Shown: positions 35,104-47,441 of the stretch, piece by piece | Numbering within the stretch: position 1 is the first letter of the stretch | Layout: every line of letters begins with the position of its first letter | From: Rhexocercosporidium sp. MPI-PUGE-AT-0058 | Taxonomy: Eukaryota > Ascomycota > Leotiomycetes > Helotiales | Direction of reading: 5' to 3' | DNA: 64,000 bases | NCBI GenBank assembly: GCA_020746875.1 | Contig: JAGTJL010000013.1 | Coordinates: 1,674,001-1,738,000 of the forward strand | Made by a program: the position numbers and the translations under genes | Notes under the pieces: model-generated | What the model was told of the DNA's origin: nothing | What the model saw: the letters and a program-made list of their open reading frames with translations, nothing else | The model's database searches: none

Positions 35104-38074
35104 TTACTCAAACTTAACCCTAATCACCTCATCCAACATCTGCCCCACCTCGATCGTCAACGCCTTCTTCTCCGCATCATATGTCCACCCCTCCTCAGGA
35201 CAAGTAACCCAAACCGTCTTCCCTCCTGGATATCCCTTACTCCAGTAAGCTCCCTTTGGCTCCTCCTCTACCCCTAAAACAACCACCTCATTAATCCAGT
35301 TCTTCTCCTTCTGATACCCAAAGGTCCCTCCAACACTCAACTCCTTCCCCTTCCACACAAGCGCAATCTCTGACACCGCCTCCTGCACAATACTCTCCCC
35401 ATCATCAAGATACAACTCCCCGCTCGCCTCGCCCTCCTTGCTCGGCGCAACGAGGAGATTGAACGGCTGTTTCCGAACCTCCGTCGTCGTGTACGCCGAG
35501 CTATTCCTCATAGGAATGATCGAACCGCCGCGGACATGTAGCGGGATCTCGGTGAATGGTATATCGGTCAAATTCACCAGCTCTCCCTTTCCTTGAACCT
35601 TCTCATACGTCTTGAAATCATAGAAGATATCTTCGGGCAAGTAAATCTCAACACTCGTCCCATTCTCCTCCGTAACAGGCGAGACTAACAAAGAACTCCC
35701 ATAGAAAAATTGCAATTCCACAGAAAACGTCTTCGCATCTTCAGGATAGAGGAAGAACATCGGGTTCAGGATCGGCGTACCATCAGTCGATTGTTTATGC
35801 AAAGCCGCGTAGATGTAATCAAGTAGCCGATACCTGATATCAATTGCATTCTTCGCAGCCGCAGTAACGGATTCCCACAAGTAGAATTCCTGTGGGTTCG
35901 AACTATCGCCATTATGGTTCCTGAAGAAAGGGTTGAATGCACCCAGGGTAGCCCAGCGCGCACACAGCATTTCAGTCGTGTTTCCGCCGAAACCGCACAC
36001 GTCGCTGCCGACCATAGGAATCTGGTAGATAGCTGCGAAATCGAGCATGCCCTGGATGGAGTTCCGGTAAAGTGACCAAGTCGAAAGGTTGTCACCGAGC
36101 CACTTCCCGACTGCGTGCCCGCTGCCGGCGAATGTAGAGCGCGTGATTACCATAGGTCGCTTTCCTGGACGGCGCGCCTCCATTGCGTTGGCTGAGTATT
36201 CCGACATCATTGCACCGTAGAGGTTGTGTACGTCGAGTTCGACGTGGCCGTCGAAATGCACGATGTCTGTGTCGAGAGTGAAGTTGGACACACCGCCGTA
36301 TGTCTCGACTGTATTGGCATTGTCGATCTGATATGGAGGTTCCAGGAGATTGCGGTTGGGAAAACCAATTGGATCCTGAGCTTGCACTTGTCTCTTTTTA
36401 AATACGGGGTTGGTAGCAACGCCTCGCTTGGTATTTGGTGAAGCAGGAGGCGACAACCATGGTGGAGCGTATCCGAGACTGTCAGGTGGATAAGGCGAGT
36501 TTGGATCAGGCTGAAAAGACTGTGGGAATCCTGGAATAGGTCGTGGAGCAGATCTCAAAGCTGGTCTTGTAGGAGGGAATCCTCGCTCTTCGGCACTCTC
36601 TTGAGGGTCTTCACCAAAATAGTTGAAGTTGGCTGCTTCATTCATGTCGATCCAAAGAGCGTCGATATCGACTCCTGTGTCGGCATCAAAGAATTCCAGA
36701 AACTCATTTGTCCAATACTCCTGTGTGTCTGGATGGAACCAATCCGGGAACGCCGTGACACCTGTTTGAATTAGCGTCGGACACACGGCTTGTCTCTCCT
36801 CCTCTCTGGAGCAAGACTTACCCGGCCAAACAACGCCTTGATAAAGACTCCCATTCTTCTGCAACAGAACCCCCTGATCCCTCCCCCTCAAGAAAGTTTC
36901 ATACGGCAACCCATCCTCCCTCTCCTCCTGAAACGCCATAGCCGGATCAACCATGACAATATACTTCTGATCATGGTCATGCAGATAATCCACAAACTCC
37001 CTCACGCGCGCAATCGGAAAGCGATCCGGATCCGTCGTCATGATATACCGCTCATACATATAATCGATATCCGTCCACATCGTCTCGAGTGGGATGCCAG
37101 ACGAAGAGTAGTTGTAGATGACTTCAGCGATGGAGTAGAAATCCCGGTATCCGTATCGGCATTGATGGTATCCGAAGCCCCAGTAGGGCATCATGGCTGC
37201 TTTGCGCGTGACTTCTGAATATTGCTGCGCGACTTCGTTGGGGCTCGGTCCGTCTAGAAAGTAGAGATCTATCACACCGGACATGATGTTGTACTCAAGG
37301 TACTGGCCATCGTCTTCCGTCCTGTTGATCTTGACATCCATACCGGCGCTAGAGAGCATGAATACTCCATGCGTTCCTTTCTCACCTCGATGATCGAAAT
37401 AAATAGGATGGTTCCCGTAGAGATTCTGTCCAGATGGCACACCATACGAGTCTCTCGACCAAAGCGTGCGCGTGTAATCCGTGGTATTCAAGCGCAGAGA
37501 ATCAGTATGTTCGCCAAGGCCATACAGATTAGGATTTTCAGGCAGAGAAGTTCGGAGACGGAGATACTGGTCTTCGAAAATGAGCGTTGCGGCAGAAGTG
37601 TCGAAGAGCACTTCGCCGTTGGACTTCCGTGTGACTTTGAAGCTGAATGGTGATATCTCGTGAGAGAATTCCAGTGCTGATGCGTCTGAGGAAACAGAGG
37701 CGTTGGAACTGGGCGTCGGGAAGACGCTTGTGGGGACTTGATAGGCGATTTTGCCTGCATCTTCGATTTTTACGTGAAGACGTGATTCTGCTCTCATCAG
37801 CAACCAATCCGGTATAAACGAAAATCAAAATGAAAATACACTTACCAGAGTCGTAATTGACAGTCAGTTTCAGCTCAGACACATCAGTGCCATAAACATT
37901 ACAAGCAGCGCCTCCTAGGTTGAGATTCGCCGTCAAGCCTGTCGCTGTCTGCTCAACATCTGAAGCAACATATCCAGGACAACTCTCTCTGGTACCGGCA
38001 GCCTGTCTACGGGAGACAGCAGCTCCCGAGACAGTGCTTGCCCAAGCAAGACCCGTGACAATTTGACGAAGCAT
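35104..38074 (-). CDS. secreted GH31 alpha-glucosidase, three exons, about 951 aa
   Basis: The product hydrolyses terminal alpha-linked glucose from maltose/starch-type oligosaccharides outside the cell. It starts at ATG 38074 with a signal peptide (MLRQIVTGLAWASTVSGA). GH31 motifs in order: NLYGLGEHT, ETMWTDIDYM, ALWIDMNEAANF (catalytic Asp nucleophile in WIDMNE, near residue 450), HAVGKWLGDNLSTW (acid/base Asp region), and GSDVCGFGGNTTEMLCARW..GAFNPFFRNHN. Exons are 38074-37846, 37790-36822 and 36761-35104. The second intron (36762-36821, GTAAGT...ACAG, 60 nt) has no stop and keeps frame, so an automatic model may read through it; splicing joins VVWPG to VTAFPDWF as in the family. The length is normal for fungal alpha-glucosidases. 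Confidence is high for the family, and lower for the preferred substrate. Confidence 0.95.
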
Positions 38075-39080
38075 TGTGATGATATGTGGTCCGTGGCGTT
38101 AGGTGTCGAAGTCTGGGATCGACGTGCAGTATTTATATTTTCTGACTTAGCTTAACTACTGCACCAGGTACCCGCCACTTGGAATATCAGACCATCACAT
38201 CACTTGTCATACTTGAGACTAGGACGTTCTTCGGCCCCTTGGAGACAGTAGAGTAACACCGACATTTAGAACCCCATTCAAATGACGTCTAACAACACAA
38301 GTGGCTTGCTTGCTGCTTGTAGGACAACAACCCCGCCCCCGCCATGCTCATCCCACTCCATCGCATCTCCAAATTACCCCTCAGCCAAGCAACGATAATT
38401 CCACCGACGGTAATCCCAAAGAAACATATTAGTACAGAATTTTCCACTGGAACTGACACTAAGCAAGATCTCATCTCTATAGTAATAGTATAATTTAGTT
38501 AACATAGTGAGTGGTCACCAAGGACACCCGTCCTCTAACTCCTCAAAAATCCTGCTGATCATCCAACTCCCTCGCCTTGGCATGACGAAGTCCGCATTGC
38601 GGGGGCTTGGCAGATAAGTCGTTTGGGGATGTTAAACTTCTTGCGGGGTAGCGGCCCAGCCTTCAGCATATCAGAGAAGTCTGAGAAGCCTCCCCTCGCT
38701 TGCTGGGCGGGATGTCAACACTAAACGAACAGCCCGCAGATGTTCGATGTGGGGAATCTGGGAATCCGGAATGGGTTTCAGGAAGCTCTGGGAACGATGT
38801 CTTGGCTGCGTTGACAACGACGATCTTCGCAAGGCTTGGCCCGAGCAACTCGCCATAAATTTCGCTGGAACCTAGAATAAAGCTTTCGGCTTGGATAACT
38901 CTGTTGGCGCATCGTAATGTAAAGGTTAGAAATCGAATTGTTACTCAATGGGATATGCTACCCCCTCACGTGAGGATTTGAAGTCGCTCAAAAAGAAGTA
39001 ATAGGTGAAAGTCCTCGATTCTCGATACTTTAACGCTCAATTTGCAAGCATGACAAAAATCTCAAAGCGTCGATCAGCCT
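38075..39080. other. intergenic, no supportable gene
   Basis: About 1 kb between the 5' end of the alpha-glucosidase gene and the 3' end of the aldehyde dehydrogenase gene. Short minus-strand frames of about 61 codons (38289-38474, 38663-38856) show no homology or start context. The first 100-150 bases next to 38074 should hold the alpha-glucosidase promoter. Confidence 0.45.
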
Positions 39081-40841
39081 TTAAGCCTTCTTGTTCAGTA
39101 TCAAGGTCTGGGAATTGCACATGGCTTTCAATCCACCAGTTCCCATCTCAACACCGAGTCCGCTCTCTTTGAAACCACCGAATGGAGCCAAGGGCGACAA
39201 GTCGAAATGATTGTTGACCCAAACCGTGCCCGCCTCGAGTTGTCTAGCCATATTATCTGCCTTCTCAACATTCTTAGACCAAACAGAGGCTCCTAGACCC
39301 ATGTTAGTAGCATTAGCTCGCCCAATGACCTCGTCCTCGTTTTCCCAGGAGAGGGTTGGAACAATGGGACCTGCAAGTAATGTCAGCCACAACACTATTT
39401 CCGAGGTGATGACAATCATACCAAAAGGTTCTTCGGTCACGATTCTCGCATCATCAGCTGGATTGTCGATAATGGTAGGGGTGATGAAGTATCCATTCGT
39501 CTTCTCTACCTTGCCACCACATGCAACATTCCAGTTCTCCTTCTCAATTTCAGAGAAGAACCCTTTGACTCGCTCATATTGCATGGAGTTCTGAAGAGGA
39601 CCGCAGAAGGTTTCTGGAGCAAATCCATCGCCGACTTGAAGGGTCTTTGCATGGCGAGACATGGCTTCCACGAACGGGCGGTATATGGACTTGTGGATGT
39701 AGATTCGCTTGATGCAAAGGCAGATCTGACCAGAGTTGAGGAATGCTAAAGTCGCAATCTGCATCCATTAGCAATCGTGCGAAGAGGGCTCGCACTAGCG
39801 GTCTCACCTGAGGAGCAACTTTCTCGACGTCAACATCAGCGCAAACAATCGCGGCATCGTTACCTCCGCTGGATGCGTTATCAGTATCGCTAAGCTGAGA
39901 CAGGGCGAGGGACTTACAGCTCCAGAGTCACACGCTTGAGGGTCTTAGCCGCGCTGGCTGCAACGAGTTTGCCAGTTCGAGTCGATCCAGTGAAGCTGAT
40001 CTTGTCGATACCTGGGTGAGAAGTGATCCAGGGGCCAAGATTATCGTCACCGGACAGAGACTGAATGACACCAGGAGGGAAGAACTTCTGCGCCAGTTCA
40101 ACCAGTTTCAAACCGCTGTATGGTGTGAAGGGCCTAGACGAATTAGGTTGATAGGTTTGAGATAGCTGGGAGGACTTACGAGGGTTTGATGATGATTACA
40201 TTTCCAGTCAGGACAGCTGGTGCTCTATTGCATCATGTCAGCAACATTCCAAGCACAGTAGCCGCATCGAAACGCACATCTTCATCATAGCCAAAAGATT
40301 CGGAAAGTTCCAAGGCACAATACCAGCCACAACTCCCAGCGGTGTGTGTCTAGCGACGATCTTCCTATCCTCACTATCCTCGATGACTTCTTCGGGGATA
40401 GTCAAATTCGCGGTACCACGGGCGGTTGCTACAGAGCCTCCAACTTCCTGGACGGCTTGGAAAGTCTGGCTCGTCAGCATATTTGGGATTACCAACAGAT
40501 TGCTTCCCTGAAGAACTCACAGGCTTGCCCTGCTCAGTCGTGAGAAGCTTGACGAATTCATCCTGGGCGGCTTCCAGTGCATCGATGAAAGCCAGAAGGA
40601 CTTTCTTCCTATCCTCCCACGAGACCTTCGACCAGGACTTGAATGCTGCACGAGCTGCGGTGACAGCTTTGTCTAAGTCCTCTTCGGTTGCGATAGGTAC
40701 ATCTGGGAGGGCTGCGAGGTTGGAAGGATTGATTCCATTGCGATGGAGCTTGGTGTCGACGAGCTCTGCATTGATGCAGTTTTTGAAGGTTGTGAAGTCA
40801 AGGGTGGAGGTGTCTCCACCGTTTGAGACAGCGCTGGGCAT
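39081..40841 (-). CDS. NAD(P)-dependent aldehyde dehydrogenase, seven exons
   Basis: It oxidises an aldehyde to the acid in the cytosol. It starts at ATG 40841 (MPSAVSNGGD). Motifs after splicing: VAGIVPWNFPNLLAMMKM (substrate/NAD entrance, with the Asn of PWNFP), KISFTGSTRTGK (NAD-binding loop), LELGGNDAAIV (general-base Glu), NSGQICLCIKR (catalytic Cys), EEPFGPIVP, and PFGGFKESGLG. Six introns of about 50-65 nt are placed by GT-AG and motif continuity: after EQGKP, after AMMKM, after the IIIKPS segment, after LEL, after KVAPQ and after EEPFG. The last of these contains no useful homology when read through. The product is about 475-480 residues, normal for the family. It has no signal peptide. 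Which aldehyde it uses is not evident. The nearest genes suggest no pathway. Confidence 0.93.
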
Positions 40842-42003
40842 TGTGGAGATCGGTCTTGGGTGCGATCTGTTGTGGGTAGTTTCAATGAAGATCTAGTGGG
40901 TTGAATTCGAGGTTGAGAATTACAGCTTTGAGGATAGGATGGACAGTAGTTGAGAAATAACTCAATGAGGGGAAGAGCTCCTTAAATATCACAGCAATCG
41001 CACCTGTCCGATCATGTATCACAAAGGCAGCCACAACCCCGCATCTTAACGATGCTTCATTGGAAATGCTCTCATCAGCCAATAATGCAGGGGAACACAG
41101 CCGCGGAACCAATGCCCCATTTCGTGCAGGGCAATATACTCGCTTATGCAGCATCCCTCCCTCTTTGTCCTGGCCTGGTAGGTTGCCCACACGGATAGGC
41201 GAATTGGAAGTCGTACTTGGTGGCCAGAATGCCAACTTTGAACTATGGGTATGGATGCGATCTGGTGTTCTTTCTGTCGCATGTCACCCTAGTCGTCCGG
41301 GGTCTTCTTGAAACTGACGCAGGGCTGACATGTACTCTACATCTCGGACAAACGCCAAGGAACATATCGACCAGTAAGTAATGATGCATCGGAATCTTTG
41401 CTTAGAGGCGGCTTGTGTCGCACGAACGTAATCGGTGGCTTATGAGCTTGGCTTTGCGATTCATTCCATGTGATGCTGATGTCCTTCGCAGCGAGAGCGA
41501 GGAGACCCGAGGAGAAGCATCCTCGAAGTTTAACTGGACTTGCTAAACGACAATGAACAAATTAACTAACACACAAATACGTTGGCATTTGCTAGAGGCA
41601 AAGTTTGTTCTGAACACGCACAGGGCATTTGCTCCTCCTTCTCTACAGTACCTCCACTCAGGCGCTTGAAACAGGAGCGGGGCAACAAATCAATGCGGGG
41701 TATTAAATGTTGAGATTTCATTATCCTGTGTAGTATGAATCCTCGTCTTATCATCACAAATCCTTCCATCAAACGATCCATCGTCTTACATCCTCGGACT
41801 GGTACGTCCAGGGCTGAAAGTTTAACTCTTACTTCTGTATTATGATTGGCGCTAAGAAAGCAGCAGAAACTCTCTTTTCGCCGCTCTTCTCTGCCGAATT
41901 GTTCGGGGAGTAGTTGCGGCAGTTTAAATCCACATCACATACTCCCTTTGTAGCATTTACTCCGAGGATATAACTCTAGACATGTTCTCCGCATTACTAC
42001 AAC
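40842..42003. other. intergenic, no supportable gene
   Basis: About 1.16 kb. Several overlapping short frames on both strands (40882-41311, 41566-41781) have no domain and no consistent splice pattern. The left part is the promoter of the aldehyde dehydrogenase gene, and the right part the 3' region of the next minus-strand gene. Confidence 0.45.
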
Positions 42004-43031
42004 CTACTGACTCGGCTCCGCACTAGTATTCGACGGCTCAGCCTTCTTTACATCTACATGAACGGGTTTCGACTGTGGCGGCACCAGCATCTTCTTCTCC
42101 TCTCCCAAAACCACTATCACAGATATTAGCACCACTCGTCTCAACCCTACCCCGTCTCAATAACAGAATAATACTCACATCTCTGATACAAAACATAACT
42201 CGTAACAATCAAAATCGGCAACGCCACAATAGCCATTGTAACCTTCCTAGCAACAGGCTTATAATTCTTCGGTAACTGCTGACTCCCAGACGTGTTTGGT
42301 CTTGCTCCCGCTCTTGTCGTTATGTTCGATACGATTTTGGAGTTTAGCTCTGCTATTGGGACGTGTGGTGTTGGTTTGGGTGTAGGTTTCACGGATTGAG
42401 CGGGAGGAGGGGGTGTTGATTTTCCTGGAGGAGGTGGTGGTTGTTTGGCTGTGGGTCTTGGATCTAGGGATTTCGTGGGGGGAGAGGATTTCTGCTGTGA
42501 GGATACAGGGTTCGATTTTGACGCGACTATGGATTGAGGCTTTGACGCTTCCGTAGACTGCTTCAATTCCTGCCGTGACCCTCCCACCTTGTTAACTACC
42601 TCTGGTATTGAAGCTTTGCTAGCCGTTCCTGTCGTCCCCTTCGCAGGCTGCTGCGGTAATGCCGTTTTCTTTACCTCCATCTCCTTCACCTGTTCCAAAA
42701 TCTTCGATGTCGTAGTCGTCGTGGGACTCGTAGGCGTATGTTTCGCAGCCGTTGGCTTCTCCGTCTCCTTCACAACCGGTTTCGCAGGCGCCACATTCAT
42801 CTTAGAGGCTATTTTCGAGCTCGCAGAAGCTCCAGCAGCTTTTGGTACACTCTTCTTCACCCCGTTCCCCTTGGCAGACGCCACCAGAGTAGCTTTTGTC
42901 GTCTTTGCAACCGTCTTTGTCGATTTCGCCCTCGTCGTCCCCTTCTTCGCAGTCTCCGGCCTCTCAACCTCCACAGGATCAGAAATCACCTTCTTCGGCC
43001 TCCCTCTCTTCTTCGCTACCTCGGCAGACAT
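42004..43031 (-). CDS. Lys/Ala/Pro-rich protein with C-terminal membrane segment, 320 aa
   Basis: I chose ATG at 43031 (MSAEVAKKRGRPKK) because the frame upstream has no ATG. The N-terminus holds an AT-hook-like KRGRPKK. A long low-complexity region of about 230 residues, rich in K, A, T, S and P with proline runs (KQPPPPPGK), follows. The C-terminal part is more conserved-looking: LPKNYKPVARKVTMAIVALPILIVTSYVLYQR, with one hydrophobic span of about 20 residues, then LVLGEEKKML after a 65-nt intron (42114-42178, GTGAGT...GATAG). The final exon ends PSQ-stop at 42004. The span followed by a short basic/acidic tail suggests a single-pass protein of an inner organelle membrane, but no function is known to me. 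The AT hook may be only compositional. Confidence 0.8.
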
Positions 43032-44079
43032 TGTAAGTCTTGGGTTGGTGTTGCTGGTGTTGCTGGTGTTGCTGTCGAGGGGCAATGGGTTCCCAAAGGG
43101 GGAATGTTGATGATTGTGGGGATACTTTCTAGAAATTCATCTTTGACGCGCCTCGGTTGCTGCAAGTCGCGTTTTGCCGAGCTCCTTTTCTTTCTGAAGG
43201 TAAAGTGGTCTGCGGGACCCTACTTTGACGACAGGAGAGACAATAGCAAAACGAGGGATTTGATCGAGATTCGAATCTCTTTTAGCGATTGAAAGAGAGT
43301 AGGAGAGCAATTGTTTCTGGATGAAGAAGTTTCGTCGTCGTTTCCTCCAGAATGTGGAGCAGTGAGTGCTCTTTGCATGAATTCCACGAAATTGACGCGC
43401 ATCCTTTACTGCGCGAATCCCTGTTGGATGGATTTCATGACTCTTCAACACGTCCACGATCCTGCTCGCTACTTTTATTTATGTTTATATTGGAGCATGT
43501 TTGTTTATCTCATCTTCTTGCCCCTTCTCTTCCCTCGCTTTTGGAGGATGGAGCTTTTTGTCTTCCTCGTCTTTTGAGGCCTCTGGAACTCAATGATGAC
43601 CAGTGGTCTTATCTGTCCAAGCCAGAAAAAACACATATCCAACCCAGACCGAGGTTGACCATCACTCGCATGCATTCAACTCAGCTTCTTATCTTCGTCA
43701 GCGAATTCCCCTAGCATTGAAAAGCGTCCTCCTGTCATCAAACATATGCATATCACGTGACTACCATGTACCATCACCAACCGCTGTCATCGCACATGTT
43801 TTCCAGACAGAAACAGGATTCCAGTCCCTCATGGCCCGGTCCGCATGTTCTAGATCTCATCCCACACTTCGTTTCAGAATTCCCTGAATCAATCCCATTC
43901 GTCATCTTCCTCGTATTCTCTCAACCCCGCCTCATCTAAATTTAGCGAGCAGCACAAATACGAGCCCAGAGCTTTACACTGCAAACACTTACCGTTCGTT
44001 ATCTTCCTCCCCTTCATAGATAAGGTTTATATTCCCGTTCCTGGATATTTGATGGTGATGCCATTTTGGAATCGCAAAT
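43032..44079. other. divergent intergenic region
   Basis: It separates a minus-strand gene and a plus-strand gene that diverge, so it holds both promoters. Several plus-strand frames (43311-43887) are open for 60-120 codons but show no family or splice pattern. A pyrimidine-rich stretch lies at about 43440-43560. Confidence 0.45.
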
Positions 44080-45113
44080 ATGAGTTTCGAACATGAAGTC
44101 TTTATTACATCGAGAAGTCGGGCACCGTCGCTTATTGATGTTACGTCCCAGAATGAACGGGTCTTTGCTCAGCTGCCAGATCTGATACAGGAAGCTGCTG
44201 TCTCTACAGAATGTATGATTCTTCTCCTACTGACTTATGTTCTCAAACACTTCTGATACAATCAGTCTCAAGCCAAAGACTGAGGATAAGCCGTGTTCAA
44301 GATGAAACCATCGACACCAACTTCATGACAGAGCCAATGTTCTTCATAACATCTAGAACCGACTCCGGAATCGACATACCCGATCTCAACGTTAACGACG
44401 AGAAGTTCATTAGGAAATATGGGTCCGACCTCACAGCCAACTTCGCGGACATTAGAGTCTACGGCTCCAAAGCATTCCTTCAGAAAAGGAACCTATCCAA
44501 CGGATCTCTCTACTCCATCAGTACCTGCGCCACAGGCTACATATGGGTCTCCACAACTCTTACATACGAGAATGTCAACCAAGGGTCATTCTCAGACGTC
44601 GAAATCCAGATCGGCACGTTCGCCTTGAAAGCTAGAGCCATCACCACAGTCGAAATACCCTGCCGATACAAATACTCGGGACGAGACGACCCACTAGACG
44701 GCCAACTGGCAGTTCTCTGCTCAACAGTCCTATCACAATACCTCCGCCTCCGCATGATCGGCAAACAATACGAAGAAGCAGCCGAATCGGCAATCAAGCA
44801 GAGCAGAGCAGAGCTCGCGCCCCTCCGCATAGTTGATCCCGGCCGATTCGACAACTTAGAACATCTCCTGAGACAAGTCTGCACGAATGCACCTATGCCG
44901 CCACATTCAGATGTCTCGCTGATATCACGATCCATGATCACGAGAAGATGGCAATGTTGGAGAGATTCATCCATTCTGCGAAAACGATATAACTTCCCGC
45001 AGCGTATCGTACGCTGCTTCCAACGATCGCAACATGACTCCATCGATTTATTCAGCGGCTGCTTCAAAGTCCTCGCACCGGAAAACAAAAGGGTGCCTGT
45101 GCTTCGAACATAG
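44080..45113 (+). CDS. hypothetical protein, two exons, 326 aa
   Basis: It is read from ATG 44080 (MSFEHEVFITSRSRAPSL) with one intron at 44213-44265 (GTATGA...TTCTGATACAATCAG, 53 nt), and the exons join in frame to SSQRLRISRVQDETIDTNF. There is no signal peptide or membrane span. The middle part (EIQIGTFALKARAITTVEIPCRYKYSGRDDPLDGQLAVLCSTVLSQYLRLR) looks globular, and the C-terminal part is rich in Arg and Cys. I do not recognise the family. It converges with the galactanase gene, leaving 83 bases between the two stop codons, which points to overlapping 3' UTRs. Confidence 0.7.
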
Positions 45114-45196
45114 ACATGCACCAACTTCAAATCGTCCAGTCTACCCCCTCAAAAGTCTTTACACAAGAAAGCAACAAGCAATAGCCGACCCATCCA

Positions 45197-47441
45197 TCAC
45201 GAAACCGGCACCATCAAACGATCAATATCCGGACCTTCACATCATCATTAGCATCATCCCATACCACACAACCAGACAACATTTTCAAAATAGGAAGGGA
45301 AACTCACCCCACCCCCCATTAATCCCCTCAAACCTAACTGTATTCGCCCCCTTCCTCAACTCTACCGTTAAAGCACTCGTCATCGGGCTTCCCCCCACAG
45401 TCGGCACAAAAGCCACCGTACTCCCCACTCCATTAACAACCACATTCGCATACCGCTGCGTGCTATCGCCATTCACATACGCGATCCTAATCGTACTCGT
45501 CGTCGCAATCGTGCTCGTCACATTCGTGAACGTGAGAGTCCCACCTGGTGAACCACCGATGTACCCAATACTCTTTCCGCCGGAGCAGCTGGAGCAGTCG
45601 ATCGATTTGGCGCCGTTGGAGAGTGTGTTGACGCTGGATTCCGCTTCGGGGTTTGTTTCGGTTGGGCCAGGGGACCAGGTGCCGGCGGAGATGTTGAGGA
45701 TCCAATTCACACGGTTTTCCTATACTGTCAAGTTGTGTTCTCCCTCACACATACTTAGATCGAGAGAAGGAAAGGGGAAGATAGGGAAATAAGGGAGACG
45801 TACCATTTTCGCAGTCGTTCCCGAGAGCGTAAGTGGCAACCAGACATACGTGGACGTCATGAGATTATCCTTCTTCCACCGATCTCCCATGTACCTATGC
45901 CCATCATCAGCCCCGTCACCACACACATGCCCATTTCTCTTAACAATTTCAAAAAAAATCACTGTACATAAAAGTCTACATAGTAACGAAATCATGAGTA
46001 CTGAATTTGAAGATGGAAGGGACTTACATCGGAACACCATTGATCCCAACCACAGCCCCCGTCTGTGAATTATAAGTCTTCGATCCTGCCGTTGCGAAAT
46101 TCGCCCATGACGACCACGGTCCGGTGATCTTTGTTGATGTGCAGTAGACGTTGTCGTTCGGATCTGCGAAGTTCTTCGATCAGCACCAAAATTTGTGCTC
46201 CTTCATCGAAATACCACATCCCCATCCTCTCAGATACCGATGTATGTCTTTCTTTTGGGTCTAAAAGAGAACGAAAGGAAAGTTGAGAGGGAATTGGGGG
46301 GAAAGGAGCAAAAAGAAGGAAGGAAACATACCCCAACCACTCTGATGAGAAGCGAACATGAAATATGTATTCCCATTCTTGTAGATCGCAGAAGCTTCAT
46401 AGGAGTATAGCTCCGGCCAGAGGAAGACAGTCGAAAGGGGAGTCAGGTAATCTGCTGAGAGCTTGTCGATACGGAGGCCGTTGACTCGCTGGATTGTCAC
46501 GTCAGTATCTGCATCGCCTGTAAAGAGGATAAAATGGGAAAGCAGGAAGGGGACTTGCGTCTTCTGTCAGGAGGTAGCCCGTTCCATCGGTGTCTGACTT
46601 GTTGTCAGTACTCTTATTTTTTTTAGTTTGGATAGGTCAGACATACCTTTAAACAGATTCAAATCCCGACTCTGGAACCCAAGCGGCTTTGCTGATCCCC
46701 TATTTACACAAACACATCAGCCTGCTCCTTTCTTTCCCTTTCCTCATCCCTAGACCCATCTCCCTCAACCACAATTCCTAAACACCTCTCCCGCCTTTTG
46801 CTTACAGATATTGATAATTCCCACAGACAGTATCACTCGTCGCCCACCCTGCCTTCGCATCCCCATAATTACTGCTATCGATATGCAACCACATGACATA
46901 CTTCTTCGTCATGTCATTGTATATAACGTGTGGTCTCTCGACGACTCTGTTGGGGCCGAGATCGCCAGAGGATTGCAGGGTGAGGACTTTGTTGACGAAT
47001 GTCCAGGTTACGAGATCCTATTCGTGGATGTATTGCATCAGTCTCCATTCATTGGTAAGCACACCCGTGGGAAATAATCGCTTTTGAGACTCTGAAGTAT
47101 TAGGACAAGAGGAAAGAGGGAATACCGTGCTGGAATAGCAATTTATGCTCTGAAACGCAGCCCCATTCAGTTTGTTCTCGCCAATAAGGTAGAACACATT
47201 GTTGACTTCGATGATGCCTCCGCCGTGAGCTTGCATGTGCTGATTCGTCCCTTTAGCTGTGATTGTTGCACCTGGGATCTATTCATCAAAAATCAACATG
47301 TTTTTGTTTCGTTTCAATATATCTTTCTCTCAACTAGGGAAAAATGAAGAGTTGGTAGAAGCGTACAATTTGCACACTCCCAGATACAATCCCAACAAGT
47401 AGGCCGAAGCCGATTGCCAAACCTGAAGATCCGAACATCAT
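45197..47441 (-). CDS. secreted GH43 exo-beta-1,3-galactanase with C-terminal CBM35-like module
   Basis: The product removes galactose from the beta-1,3-galactan backbone of arabinogalactan proteins. It starts at ATG 47441 with signal peptide MMFGSSGLAIGFGLLVGIVSGS, then after an intron IPGATITAKGTNQHMQAHGGG. Family blocks in exon order: QAHGGGIIEVNNVFYLIGENK, AFQSINCYSS, GLRIDKLSADYL, YEASAIYKNGNTYFMFASHQSGW, YMGDRWKKDNLMTSTYVWLPLTLSGTT. These match the fungal galactan 1,3-beta-galactosidase subfamily (GH43_24 type). The C-terminal part (NWILNISAGTWSP, then a beta-sandwich to NTVRFEGINGGWGPDIDRL) resembles CBM35, which binds galactan or uronic acid. At least seven introns are needed; the last is 45235-45307 and the one before the CBM ends in gacagtatag near 45730. 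The GH79 gene lies upstream on the same strand. Confidence 0.88.

Noticed and set aside
43311..43887. Plus-strand frames of 60-120 codons
   Set aside because: They overlap one another in different frames within a divergent promoter region and resemble no protein.
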